This document shows positions 1-12,500 of a stretch of DNA of 64,000 bases, piece by piece. The position numbers were made by a program, and so were the translations under genes. The notes under the pieces were generated by a model. That model was not told where the DNA came from, did not search any database, and was given only the letters and a program-made list of their open reading frames with translations. Source of the DNA: Ectocarpus siliculosus (taxonomy: Eukaryota > Sar > Phaeophyceae > Ectocarpales > Ectocarpaceae); the NCBI GenBank assembly GCA_000310025.1, contig FN649744.1, forward strand, positions 1,528,824 through 1,592,823, read 5' to 3'. The stretch's first letter is position 1. Every line of letters begins with the position of its first letter.

Positions 1-2716
1 ACAGAAGCAGGACGAGGTCGACGTCGTCTCCACGACGACCGCGGAAACCCCGATCACCACCGCCGTCATCGCTGTCGCGGTCACGGTCGCCGTTGCCATC
101 GCCGTCTCCCTCGGCAGCAGGAGGAGGAGGTTCAGGTTTCTCCGGTGGGGAGATCGCGAGGCACGAGGAGGAGGATGAAGACGGTCTACAAGTGACAGGG
201 TTTGATCTGCGTGCGGCTCTGAAAAGCGAGAGCATCTCGGAGACCAGGCGGTTTCTGCGCGTTTTGTACGACCTGGTGAGTCTCTGCGTCAATACGTTAT
301 TGGAACGTATTGTGTAGCGCTCTAAACCGAACCACCAAATAGAAATACCGTGTTTTCCGAGAGAGGAGATTTGGCACATGGTCTTTTCTGGTTCTCGCCT
401 TCCCTTGCAATTTTGGTGTGCTGTCGAGCTCACTGCCTCTCCGGGGGGCTGTGGTGTTGTTTGTTGCAACCGTATCGTGGGGAGTGCTCACTGCCCTGCT
501 GGCGTGCTTCAAAGGACTACTGTGTCACATGTGCCCTCGTTTTTGTTTCGTTTCTGTCGCTACGCCCTTCTCTGGTCTGCCCGTGAACTCAGGCGGCGCA
601 GCAGGAGCTGATGCTGGACGAGATGGCCAGGGAGGGAATGTACGCCATCGAACTCAACGACAAGCTATCGTTGAAACTCGCCGACAAGGTGCGTTTTTTG
701 TTTTTTCTTGGCATCATTTTTTGCCGCACGGGCGTTGCGGTGCGCGCTGTGACGTGTGGCTTGGCACTTCGGTCTCAAAAGGCGAACGGGGTTTCAACGA
801 AAGGCGTTCCAGCCAACCCATGACTCCAGGCAAGCGGACAAACAAGTGACCCCCTCTTCCCGCCACCACCCCCGCCCTCTCCCCCCCACCCACATCAGAG
901 AAAGGAGGTAGAGGTGCTGAAAAAGGCGTATTTCTTGGCGATTGAAACCGACCCAGCCGCTGCTTGGGACACGAGTGACAACAACAACAACGGTGCCGCC
1001 AAGATCACGGCGGCCACGACCGACTCTCCCGGCGCCGGCGCCGCTGAGTCCTTGCCCGGGGCCGAGCCCACCCTAGAAGCGGTCTCGTCGGGGATGACTC
1101 CGCCCCCGCCGCCCCGCCCGCCGCTCTCGGACTCCACGACTGCGGCGAGGCGGGAGCACTCTCGGGCGTTTTCGGGGATGGGTATCGCCGCTCCGGGTAA
1201 CGGTGGTGCTATTAGCCCCCGCGGCGGGGTGGAGGCGGCTTCGAACGGCGGTAGCCCCGGCGCGGGCGGCGGCCGCACCCGGTCGGGAAGCGGGGCGAGC
1301 GTCGGCAGCAGCAGCGGCAACCGCAGCGTTCGCGCGGAGCTGTTCCCGGCACCGGGGGCGGCGGGAGAGGGCAAGAGCAAGAAGACTACACCGGAGGTTT
1401 CGCCGCGGGGGGGAAATGCCAACAACGGCCACGCGATGCCGCCGCCACCGCCGCCCACCGCGTTCTTCCCTACCGGGCCGCCGCCGACGCTGTCGGGGCC
1501 GCCTGTGATGATGGGAGCGGGGGTGTCGGAGCTTGCTGCGCCGCCGACAATGGCGGCGGCTGCGGCGGGTGGAGGAGACGTGAGCAGCGGTAGTGCGTTT
1601 GGAGGACCGGGCCAAGGGGGTGGGGTCGTCGAAGACCCCCTCAAGGTAGATGATACCAGCAAGTAGAGGCGTTTATTTATTGCAGGCTAGCGCAGCTGTC
1701 GACTCTACCTCTCGTAGTGTCCCCGTACACCTTTTTTGCTTTTTGCCCGGTTTCAACTCTTGAAGTTGCTAGATGTGGTTGTGGTTTTATCTTTCGATTT
1801 CTCTTGTAGGCTCAGGCCGCGACCTCTTCCATCCGCACACCAACGCGCGCCTGCCTTTCCTCTTCCCCGACCGCAGGCGATGATGATGCCGCCGGCACCG
1901 CCCCAGATGAAGCAGCGCACGGAGACGGCTCGCCAGGATGATGCCGCCGAGGACAGCGGCGACTCCAAGAACGGAACCAACGCCCCGCCCGCGCTTGCCC
2001 CCCCGCCCGTCCTGCCGCACCCGGGGCAGGCGGTTTCCTACCGGGCCGTGCGGAAGGCTCCCGCCGGTGGCGTCGCGCCGCCGCTGACGGCGTTCGGCCC
2101 TTTCGGCGGCGGCGGCGTCAGCGCGTTTGGTGGAGGGGGTGCTGCGATGGGGGCGTTTGGCGGCAGGGGTGCCATGACCGCGCCGTTCGGCGGCGGAGGA
2201 GACAGCGGTAGCAGCAGCGTCGATGGCAGGGGGAGCGAGGGTACGGACGCCGCGGCGGCGACGTTGGGGGGCGGAGGTGACTGCGGCACGACGACGGCGT
2301 CGGGCGGCGGCAACAGCAGCACCACCTTCGGCAGCAGCGTCGGCTCGTTTACCGGAAGCTTTGGCAGCGGCCGCGGCGGTGGTGGGGGTGTTGACGCGGG
2401 CGTCGCACCGGCAGAGGCTGCGGCTCAGCAGCCGCCGCCGCAGATGCTGCCGGGGGTCTCCTGCGGCGGGAGCGACTGCAGCGGAGCAGGGGTAGGCGGA
2501 GAGGCAGACCCTTCCGGCGACGGTCCGGCCGCCGCCGCCGCCGCCGCCGCCGCTGAGGGCGAGGAGGCGGCGATGATGCAGGGCAACGGCTTCCCCGATG
2601 GCGGATCGGCCGCGCCGGGAGTCGGAGACGAGAGCAACGGCGGCGGTGGGCAAGGCTTTGGGGGGCCGTCGTGGGCGAGGGAGGAGGAGACAAACGAGTT
2701 CTTCGCCGGCGTTTGA
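1..2716 (+). CDS. 3' part of an unrecognised Gly/Pro/Ala-rich protein, four exons visible
   Basis: Exons: <1-275, 593-688, 899-1645, 1877-2716 (stop TGA). All three introns are GT-AG (donors gtgagt, gtgcgt, gtagat) and all lie in phase 0, so the four pieces form one open frame of about 651 residues, open at the 5' end. The first acceptor is ambiguous: 593, 602 and 605 all keep frame. The visible protein starts with a Ser/Arg/Pro tract. It then has an acidic stretch and a predicted helical block of about 85 residues (LRVLYDL, QELMLDEMAREG, ELNDKLSLKLADK, EVEVLKKAYFLAIE). A long disordered tail rich in Gly, Ala and Pro follows, with repeated FGGGG motifs in the last exon. I do not recognise a family. 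Disordered FG/GG-rich tails occur in adaptor and RNA-binding proteins, but nothing here proves either. The exon chain is well supported; function is unknown. Confidence 0.62.
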
Positions 2717-5520
2717 GAAACGCAAGCCAAAGCTCTGTTCATCTTGAGTCATGTCCCCTTGAGTACGCGAGCGCAGCGTTAGGTCAACCGTTGGAAGGGT
2801 TAAATGCCAAATCTTGACGACGGTTGCGCGCTTCTTTCCTTGATAGACGTGTTCGCGCTGGGCGCGAGTCTGTTGCCCAGAAGGCGCCGCGTTGCTACGG
2901 CAGTAGTAGCTGTAATGTACGAAGGATTGGATGCAAATTTTTGACGGGTGCACGGTTCGTCCCCCGATAGATGTGTTCGCGGTGGGCGGAAGGTCTATCG
3001 CCTCGAAGGCACTAGTGTCGCTTCGCTTGCATCGGACGTTGATTGGACGAGGCGGGGCTGTTGCCCTGCAGCTCGCATCACGGTACGGGCTTGCTCCCCC
3101 CGTAGGGGATGAAGAATGGCGGCGTCGTTTCTCACTTGTGAGTCTGTCTGTGCTGATAGTATCTATGAGTTGGTGCCAAAGACAAACCGCCCTTTTTCCG
3201 GGCGGAATAGATGCCGGTATGTGTCGGTGCGTCGGTGCCAAGACAGACCGCTTTTTTGCGGCAGAATAGGCGCGATTTGTTTGCCTTGTCGGGAATTCCG
3301 CCATGTACCCCGGCGTTGTTCCATGACCCTAGAAACCTGTTTCTTCGTGTCGACACATGCTGGAAGAGCCCACGCGTGCATCGAAAGCATGCTCGTCTAC
3401 CTGTGTACACCGGTTCGCTTTGGAGTCGATAGAGGCTTGCCGGGTTGTTCAGCCTCCTGTAGTAAATTGTTCATGTTCATCTTCTACGGACATGTGTTCT
3501 TGGCAGGCCCTTGATTGGTAGTGGGTGGGATTTGCTGCGCGGGACCCGCTGGGCGGCGACTGCGTTAGTGCTGTTACTTTGGACCCGTGCCTATCTCTCT
3601 CTCTGCGCTCCTCGTCGCGCCTAGTGTTTTGGATCTGGGCAAACAAGGGGCTGTGCAAATTTTCTGAATTTCGTCACAGGTGTGTAGTCTGTGTCGCTCT
3701 CCGTTATCTGGCCAGAGTTTTTTTGTCACAGGGAGAGGGAAATGATACCATTATTTAGTAGAAGTAAAAACAAAGTGCACCCGTGTATGTAGACGTTTCC
3801 ATCTAGTGTTTCCCTCACGGACGAGTACGATGCACGTGGAGTTTCGTAGTCTAGAAGTTGACGTGTGTGGCTTTGTGATCCGCACCATCAAGCGGGCTTG
3901 CAAGCCGGGTTCTTGACAAATGCCGGCCTGATTTGGAGTCAGAAGATGCGCTGTTTGTGGTTCCTCGGGCGTCAGCATGCACGTCTTTACTTTGGCTCGT
4001 TCAAGACCCCATTTTACCCTCAATATTATCTTACGCCGACCTGCCTCGTTGAGGCGCGCGTTGCAAAGAACAACAGCCGCGGCCTTTGCCTTGCAAGGAA
4101 AAAACTGCTCCGACCTGGCTCATCACGACTCCGCGCTGTCACTCTCTACCCATGGCACGGAATACGAAGATAAACATGTTGAAATCAAAATCAAACAGCG
4201 AGGACCACCGACCACCCAGGGCGTGAACCAACGGAGCTTGAATCCTTTTTTTACACGCAGTGAAGTTCCGTGATGCCGGCCCAGCCGGAACATTAATACA
4301 ACAATGACACCTCTACATCTCCCAACAAGACACATATCTACAGAGAGAGAGAGGTGGAATGTAGGACCTCTCCGGCGCAGACTCTTTGCGTAAAAAAACA
4401 TCCAAAGATTAGTCTTATTTGTTGTGTCATGCGTGCCACAATAAAAAAATCATTTTCTCTGCAGGAATAACTTCCGCGGATGGTCTTCGGCGTGGGCGAT
4501 GTGGTGGGGGTGTTTAAGACCCTGCTTATCTATTTTCCCAAGGACATCGTCACGGTAGAGAAGTGAGAGGCGCCAACGATCCCCGAATGGTATAGTCTAA
4601 AGCCCAAGCACCCATCGGAGTACTTGTTGCTTGTTGACCGCTGGCAACTAAGGGCAACCAATTATGTAGCCTACTCTAATTAGTAGAATGCTCTGTTTTG
4701 GTGACCCATTGCGAACAAATATATACAAATGAGCACATTTCTCTGTAATATTGAGAGTATCGGAATAGTGCATGTTTCTGCCAGCGAAATTAGAGGGGAT
4801 AACACAACTGAGCGAATCATTACCTATTGCTAAGTATCCTACAACTACAGTACATACCTACGACTGGCTGCGCATTGCGTCATACGGAGGAAATATCCCC
4901 GACATAAGCAAAGACGGACGGACAACCATCGGCTACTCAATCTCATGTTGTACATATGTAGAGAGTACAGACGAGAAAAGATTCGCACATGCGCATGTAC
5001 AACCGCCATCAATCCGTGCTGCGTACAAAACAAGTTGAAGACGTCCAACCCGACGACCATCCAGCTTTCACAACCAAGCACACGAGCACTACTCGGTGGA
5101 GAAGGCTCTTCTTTCGTATGCACACACATACCCATACCCGAGTGGGGCACACGGGATGTCACGTAGATAAAGAACGTCTGTTCGATTCTCGCAGTGAAGA
5201 GATGAAGATTCGCACAAAAAGTAGCCTGGTAACTCTTGTTGCATCCGATCCTAAGGACGACGGTCAGGGCAAGAAACAAGCGTGAAGTATATACTGGAGT
5301 ACATAGTTTGGATGGACAACGCCTCATACATACTCAGTCTGATGTAGAGGGAACAGACGAGGATAAGGTTTCTGTGCTGCGTGCAAAACTACGCGAATTG
5401 GGTTGTTACGGAAGAATTGGAGAACAACAGATCAGATGGTGTGACAACCCGCCTTGGACTGAGGGAACGCGTGATTTCCATGTCCTCGCGCGTACAACAC
5501 CCACACACGTAGTTTGGGCT
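2717..5520. other. Non-coding spacer downstream of the first gene
   Basis: No open frame here looks like protein. The first part is probably 3' UTR of the preceding gene, since long 3' UTRs are usual in brown algae. Two blocks look like diverged duplicates: 2,810-2,900 and 2,930-3,030 share the order (gatagatgtgttcgcg, then a GGGCG box). A second, better pair is annotated at 3,169-3,270. A 28-codon frame at 4,480-4,566 follows a possible acceptor, but the upstream frame is closed by TAA, so it is not called. Otherwise I see nothing recognisable. Confidence 0.5.
3169..3270 (+). repeat. Pair of direct repeats, each with a small hairpin
   Basis: Two copies, about 3,169-3,213 and 3,232-3,270, share the order GGTGCCAA, GACA, ACCGC, a T run, and a GCGG..GAATAG end. 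In each copy the ACCGC and GCGG parts pair around the T run (copy 1 ccgccctttttccgggcgg, copy 2 ccgcttttttgcgg), so both could fold into short stems. The compensating changes between copies keep the stem. In a eukaryotic spacer this is not a bacterial terminator. Its meaning is unknown. Confidence 0.5.
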
Positions 5521-7746
5521 TGCTCACCGTGAGGTGGATACCATGGTGGTGCACGGTGGAATGAAAGATCGCCCCGGATCGCGGATGAACGCGGATGAAC
5601 ATTTACCCGTCGTCGTCGTCGTTGGATCCTGGATCGTGGATGGTGACGAACTTCGTTCATGCTACTACAGAGTACTGCTTGGGACCGTTACAAGCACGGC
5701 CATGTCTTCAATGCACACCCGCTGGCCAATTTGCATGAACGCGTGTACTGAGGCGAGGTGGACATAGGATGGATATGGTAATGTCACGGTTCCGGTTTAG
5801 TGGTGTGGTGGTATGTGGTGTTGTGGTGTTGTGGTGTTGTGGTGTTGTGGTGGGGGAGTTGGATACCCCCCGGGTTGTTTGATGTTTGAGTTTGGGGGAA
5901 GAATGAGAGACAGACATGCTGTAAGACTGAAACACTTTGTGCCAGCCAAACTCCCAATCAATCAAGACCACCGCTGGAAGAGATAGATAAATCTGTAAGA
6001 CTGAAAAACTTTGTGCCAGCCAAACAATTCCAGGGTCGTCTGCTGTTATCCACGGTGCTCACCTTGTTTCTATACCCCATCGCTCAAAACTCACCTATTT
6101 GGTCCGCGCCAACACGACGAAGAAACTGGCCAGCGTTCTGTGTGGGACCACCGATTGAGGTTGACTGCCGTGCCAACGGTCGTGCCAACGGTCGTGCCGT
6201 GCCAATGAATGGTGTGTTCGATCTTACAACGTACAACGGCGTGCAGCAATCACCCAGCCAGGCTGTAGTGGTGTGCCCGAGCATCAGCATGGCCAAACGG
6301 CCCCGTTGTGCGATACATGCCTTGGTACGCTAATATGCATGTCCGCCCGCGCCACGGTCCGCTGTAGAATGAAACGTGTACCCGTCGGATCATCCGTGGA
6401 TCCGTCCACCCCTCCACTTCTCTTGTTGCTGAAGGCATGTTGTTTGAGACCGCCACCACACTGGCATGTCTTCAGAGCACACTCGCTGGCTAATTGGCCA
6501 CACACCACACACCCACACACACACACGTACACGTACATATGCAGTTCGGGCTTGCTTGCCGTGAGGTGGACACCATGCATGGTGGTGCACGGTGGAATTA
6601 AAGATCGCCCCGGATCGCGGATGAACGCGGATGAATATTTACCCGTCGTCGTCGGATCATGCCGAATTTCGTTCATGCTGTCGACATACTACTGCTTGGG
6701 ACTATCCACCTCGCCGTGTCCATGCACATACATATATACGTTGTTGCCAATTGGCCAGCGGGTGTGCGTTGAAGACATGGCCGTGCTGTAACGGTCCCAA
6801 GCAGTAGTCCATGTCGACAGCATGAAAGAAGAACTTCGGCACGATCCACGATCCATGATCCGGCGACGGGTATATGTTCCTCCGCGTTCATCCGCGATCC
6901 GGGGCGATCTTTCATTCCACCGAGCACCAACATGGCATCCACCTCACCGCAAGCCAAACCTACGTGTGTGGTGTGTGGTCACTTGTCTGACGACATGCCA
7001 GTGTGGTGGCGGTCACAAACAACATGCCCTCAGCAACAGCAGAAGTAGCGGGGTGGACGGAACCACAGATCCGACGGGTACACGTTTCATTCTTCAGCCT
7101 ACAAGTGACGCCGACCAGTGACCAGCGGACCATGGCGCAGGCGGACATAGCATACCAAGGCGTGTGTCGCACAACGGGACCATTTGGCCATGCTCATGCT
7201 CGGGCACATCACAGTCTGGGTGATTGCTGCACGCCATGGTACAATGTGTTGTACGGTCGAACCCGTACGTTGGCACGGCAGTCGACCTCAATCGGTGGTC
7301 CCGCAGCCCAATCGGTGGTCCCACACAGCACGCTGGCCACCAAATTGGTGAGCTTTGAGCGACAGGGTACACAGAAACAAGGTGAGCACCGTGGATACCA
7401 GCAAACAACCCTGGAATTGTTTGGCTGGCACAGAGTGTTTCAGTCTTACAGATTTATCTGTCTCTTCCAGCGGTGGTCTTGATTGATTGGGAGTTTGGCT
7501 GGCACAAAGTGTTTCAGTCTTACAGCAGTGCCTGTCTCTCGTTCTTTCCCCAAACTCAAACCAAAAACACCCGGGGGGGTATCCAAACAACCCCCCCACC
7601 CCCCACCACACCACCACACACCACCACACCACAGAACCGGAACCGCGACATATTGCGATATCCTATAGACTATGCATACGTGCCCATGCACATAAACATA
7701 AGTACATACGTACGTTGTTGGCCAATTGGCCAGCGGGTGTGTTTCG
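5521..7746. repeat. Large nested inverted repeat (foldback), about 1 kb per arm
   Basis: The left arm (about 5,700-6,705) reappears in reverse complement at about 6,790-7,746. The same landmarks occur in mirrored order: GTTCCGGTT near 5,790 against AACCGGAAC near 7,633; the CTGTAAGACTGAAAC boxes near 5,920 and 5,995 against GTTTCAGTCTTACAG near 7,520 and 7,440; CCACCGATTGAGGT near 6,150 against ACCTCAATCGGTGG near 7,290; GATCGCCCCGGATCGCGGATG near 6,605 against CATCCGCGATCCGGGGCGATC near 6,885. The outer block 5,521-5,700 is also a direct copy of 6,551-6,705. A CACACCCGCTGGCCAATT-type module occurs four times, two per orientation (near 5,715, 6,475, 6,760, 7,725). Arms differ by substitutions and small indels. 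No transposase is visible. It could be a foldback-type element or a local inverted duplication. A transcript across it would form a long hairpin. Confidence 0.85.
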
Positions 7747-9557
7747 TGCTTGAGAGCGCCGGTCATCGACACATCCAACCGTCAACAACGTAAAAGGCAC
7801 CAATCAAGCTGATTCTTGCGGAAGACTTCTAAAGCAGTGCAGGACGGCCGATGGGGTGATTTCTCGCGTCTCGGGCGTTCGGCTTGAAAAAGTGCGTGGT
7901 TCAGGCTTTCGGAGTAAAAGTGATCATTCATTCACATTTTTTTTTCCGTTCTGTGAGACCTCTAGAGACCGTATCGGTCTCTTAGAGTCAACCGGATCTG
8001 GAAGGAAGGCCATTTTTGTCGTTCGATGATTGATTTGATGTCGAACGAAGCGAGTTTTGGCGGGGGGGGGCGTGCAGTCTGCACAATCAAAACAAAAGAG
8101 AGTTTGTTTTACGTGTAGTGGTTGACAACTGCGAAACCCGTGTTGAAGCCGTGTCCAGCGATTTGCAAGATCGTTGTTCCCCCACTCAATGGAAGACTGT
8201 GACCATCATTACTCGGGTACTACAGCGGACACACGTCGAGAAACTCGAAACAACGTGGTGCTGGGCAAGTACGACAAATTCTCAAGTGCACATGACTCAA
8301 ACGTGTTTTTGTGCTAGCGAAAGTACAAAGCACGTTACTGCTACTCGTGATGATGAGCTGCCGCCGCGAACAAGTCGCCTGTCTCGACGGTCAGCAGGTT
8401 TTCGAACTGGTGCATTGCTTTGTCTCTTCCAGCGCTGCGCGCGCGGCTCATCAGAAGCATGCGGGCATCCCTGCCGCCATGGAAGGCAAACAGACAAGGT
8501 TGGGCACAGGAGGGGAAGACGACGGGGATGGGTGGGTACACACCGACATTGCGCCAAACAGAACTAACTGTCATCCCAAAGGCCAAGTCTGCCAAGAAAG
8601 GAAGAACAACCGAGCAACACAACCTGGAATTTTGTCTGCTTTGCGAAGCATGGGAGGGTGTATCCATAGACTATCGTATTCACGAATTAAGCCCCCGTCA
8701 TATGTTTGACCAGACCTTGCATATCAACAAATCCTGACACAGGAACGCACCCCAGGGCTTCACCGGCGACGATCGCACCGCGCGAAGGACGAGGTGGTTT
8801 GAGGTGTCTACCGAGGTGCCTAAAACGTGACCTGCATCCGGTGATATTCGATGTGCAGCGGACTCAGGCACTGCTGTCCGGCGGCCGACTTCTCGCAGAG
8901 GTTACCTGGTGTCGGTTAATGAGATCGGAAGGGCTCTGCGTGCCAAAAGCCGTCCGAGGCTGGCGGCTTTAGCGGCAAGCGTCTGTCGAGCCTTTACCGC
9001 CGCCAGAAGAATCTCCATCTTTAATGGTTCGAGAACGCCGAAATCGAGTTTGCGCAGGGCAAAGAAAGCGGAGCAATCGGGGCGTTAAATCGCGGCCACG
9101 ATCGAATCGTTCCACCGAGAACGCGCAGAACAGATTACGTGCACAGAATGAAGATCTACATATTTTCTTATGCTCTTTGTGCTGAAGGCAAAGCCTATGG
9201 CTGGTATTCGCCGTTAACGGCCAACGGTGTGTGCTAATCGAAAAAACGGACCTTCTCCCCATTTCAAAAGTGGCCATTGCCAGTTTTTGGGACGATGAAG
9301 ACCGACCGGATCATCACCATCAAGTAACTGAAACCTCGGCATTTTTTCACGTGTATTCGTGGGACTCTCACTTAAGTTGACGCCCGACGGGCGGGTACAG
9401 CCTGGGATGGCCAAAAGAGACACCTCTCGATTGTAATCGATACCAAATGACATGTGACCCACACATGAAGACGGCAATAGTCATGCGGACAACAAGCTCG
9501 AACTGAGATGCTTTACTATCAGGTAAACCAGTCTCGTTTCACACCACCCCCTCTACT
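7747..9557. other. Non-coding spacer between the inverted repeat and the EF-hand gene
   Basis: No convincing coding exon on either strand. The last part, immediately below 9,558, is presumably 3' UTR of the minus-strand EF-hand gene, whose stop codon is at 9,558-9,560. A short mirrored GAGACC/GGTCTC box lies near 7,957-7,982. Nothing else is recognised. Confidence 0.5.
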
Positions 9558-12500
9558 CTATCTCCCTGCCAGGACCGAACACACCTCGCCCAGCTCGAAA
9601 CCCTCGTCGTTGGTGACGTCATCCACCATGTCCATATCCACCGAAAACTGTCCATCGCTGCCGTGATCATCGCTTTCACGCCCGTCATCTTCTTCGCCGC
9701 CGATACACGCGTCCCCTCCTTCCCCATCGAGATCGTCACCTCGGTCCTCTTTCTCCCCCGCCTGGCTCGGCGGTGACTCCGGTCCCACAACGATCGGGCC
9801 GACGACAACAGCATTGTCATCGCCGTCGTCCTCGTTGGTCGGACACACTCTGGCGGTTCCACCAGTGCCGGTGTTGCCCTGCTTCTTGGCCCCGCCAGGA
9901 CCAGCGCCGCCGCCGATTTTCAGGAATCTTGATACCGCGTTCCGCGGATGCCTCGGCGGTGGTGTCACTTGTCTACCTGGAGGCGGCTGGCTCCGACTTG
10001 GCCCTTTGGCACGCCTTCCTCGCCACGGCCACCGCCGCTGACGCCGGCGCCGGCGCTGGCTCTTGGGTGTTTGAGATGGTTGCCCTCCGGAATGCTTGCT
10101 TTCTTCCAGGAGAGGAACTCGTACCCGACCGGTCGCCGCCAACGTAGTCTGTGTTTCGTGGCCGCCATGAAGAACGTGCCGTCCATTTGTGTTTGTTCCG
10201 TTTTATGGAGGGTAGAGGCAGGAGCGAGGTGAGTGCGCGAGGGTCGTGGATAAGAGGGGGTGGGCCCAGTTGAGGTGCGGAGGAAGGAAAAACTCTGCGA
10301 ACAGAGCTAGTTTCACCCTAACCTACCGTGCTGCATCATCCCACTCTTGATAAACGGACGGTGGGTATCTTATATCTTCGCGCGTTCTTCCTGAGCTGTT
10401 GCTTGGTGATATGCTCGGTTTCGTGTTGAGCATCTACTTACTCGTTTCCCGTGCCCATGGTAGGCGCGATCATACGGACTGCTAAGTCGTAGGGAGTAGA
10501 TCGCACTTGACGATGGTTTACCGTTGGTTGCACCAAAAACGCTCACTGACTCTCACGTGCCGCCTATGCGTTAGTCTTAACGGTGCAGTACCTGAGGAAT
10601 CCCCGCGAAAGAGAGCACATGCGCCGCTTCCGCCCTGCTTATCTCGCCGGGTACCCCGTCAGCCTTCACAAAAAAACGAGACAATAAGAAGAAGAGACGA
10701 GAGCAATGTTTTGGCAACAGAACAGCCGCTGTCACCGAATTCCTGTGGGACGATCAAGCCAAGGGCGTCTCGGGTGTTTTCTACGCACCTCGCAAAGCGC
10801 AAAAGCGCGCCGGAGTTCATCCCGAGCAAGATTGTTCATCGCCGAGGCTATCCGCCTGCAGTTGGGACGAAAGTGAGAGTCGAGAGAGTTGATGGCGGCA
10901 GTTAGGGACGTCCGTCGTAGGGTTATTGGGAGACAGGCGTCGGCGTGATTTTCGGGCGAACATGTTTCGGTAGCTTTTCGTACTTACAACCAATCCTCCT
11001 TGCCGTCTTGCTTGCAACATTGTTCTAGAACAGCGCCGGAGCGCCCAGAGTAAGGCCACGTGTCGAATTATATGTACTTGGAGTCATTCACCGATTGTAC
11101 ACGAGGGACGAGTCTCGAAACACGCTTGGACCATCAACCCCCCCCCAAACGCCTCTGTACTTTCCCAACGGCGGGTTGTTGATCTCACCTAATTGTCCTC
11201 ACTCCAACCATGGATTTTCTCCACGGATCGACCGCCACCGCTGTTCTGGCGGCCGTGTGCTGTTTCTGCTGTCGACGTTGGTCTCTCACCGTTGCAGTGG
11301 TAGCCCTGAGCTCCTCGCGGCCTGCGGACGTCTTCAGGAATGACCGACATTCCGCGGCAGCCAATTCCTGTCAGATGCACAGAAAATCGTAGACGGTTGG
11401 GTGAACAAACTTACACATTGGACACATATTCGTAGCAACACCGACTTGTGTTGAACACGATGCTACTCAGCCCAAGCGAGCTGTTTCGCGCTCGTATAGC
11501 CGAGACATGCGTATTGTCATTGATCAGCCGAACATCAAGAAAAATGTCGGCAAACCAAACACTTAAAAAACGTTTTCCTTGCGTGTCCTGTCTAACCTCA
11601 CTTCGTTTTAGTTGTCAGCCGGCCAGCGCGATTGATACTGACCGCTGAAACACGTACGTACACGTATACAGACAAACACCAGCGCATTCAATGTCCGCGG
11701 GTTTTCTTTCCCGCTCCAGATGGACTCTTTCACTGGCAAACCAGCTAGCGCGGTCGGTGCAAATTACGCAAACACACACACACACACGTGCACACCTCGC
11801 CCAGCGCGAGCGCTCGGCCAAGCTTGGCGGCACCCATCGTCATAGCCCTGAGACGGTCCACGTCGGCCGGCGTAGCGCCTCCGGCTGATTCTATGCCTCG
11901 CTTCGTTTCTGCAGCCTCGGCTAGGCGCCAGGGCTCGCCATCCTCCAAGGCGATGGCGCGAGCAAGTTCATGCCTACCGAACGGGGGACGCGGGCATCCA
12001 GTATCTCGATGGAATGCACGGTCAAAAGTGGCTTAAGTACTCAAAGCAAGTTCATGCCCAGGGGTGGGGAGCGCCGTGGCACGTGAGTCGCACCGGGAGT
12101 CTGAATCTGGTAGCACGTTGAAAGGCTGCTCGGGAGTGAACCTTGGGTTGAGTAGGTTATCAACCAAGGAGAGGGTGCTACAGTTGTGAGCAGGAGGAAT
12201 TGTACATTTTACCCAATTTGTAGACAGGCGGTTTCACGCACCTCTCGAAGGCCCTCCCTTCTGCTAGCAGAGCCTGTTTGGCCAGCTTCCGGAAAGCACC
12301 TGGCGTGAAGAACATTTTCAACTTTAGTTTCGCGATGGTCGCGAGGTCCGCCCGGATCTGAGCCTTTGTCCGAGGTCGCCTCTCGCCTTCCGCAGCGCTT
12401 CCAGCTGAGTTGGCCAAGGCCGAAGACGAGGGGCGATGCAGCGAAGCCAATACGTCTGCAAGGTCGACCCTTGTCGAGCGGAGAGAACGGAGCGGTAGGG

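Noticed and set aside
1787-3304. 505-codon open frame on the minus strand
   Set aside because: It is the antisense of the GC-rich coding exon at 1,877-2,716 extended into spacer; Arg-rich shadow composition and no family motif.
4480-4566. Small frame MVFGVGDVVGVFKTLLIYF... after a possible acceptor at 4,464
   Set aside because: The upstream in-frame codon after the acceptor is TAA, there is no partner exon, and 28 codons cannot be assigned.
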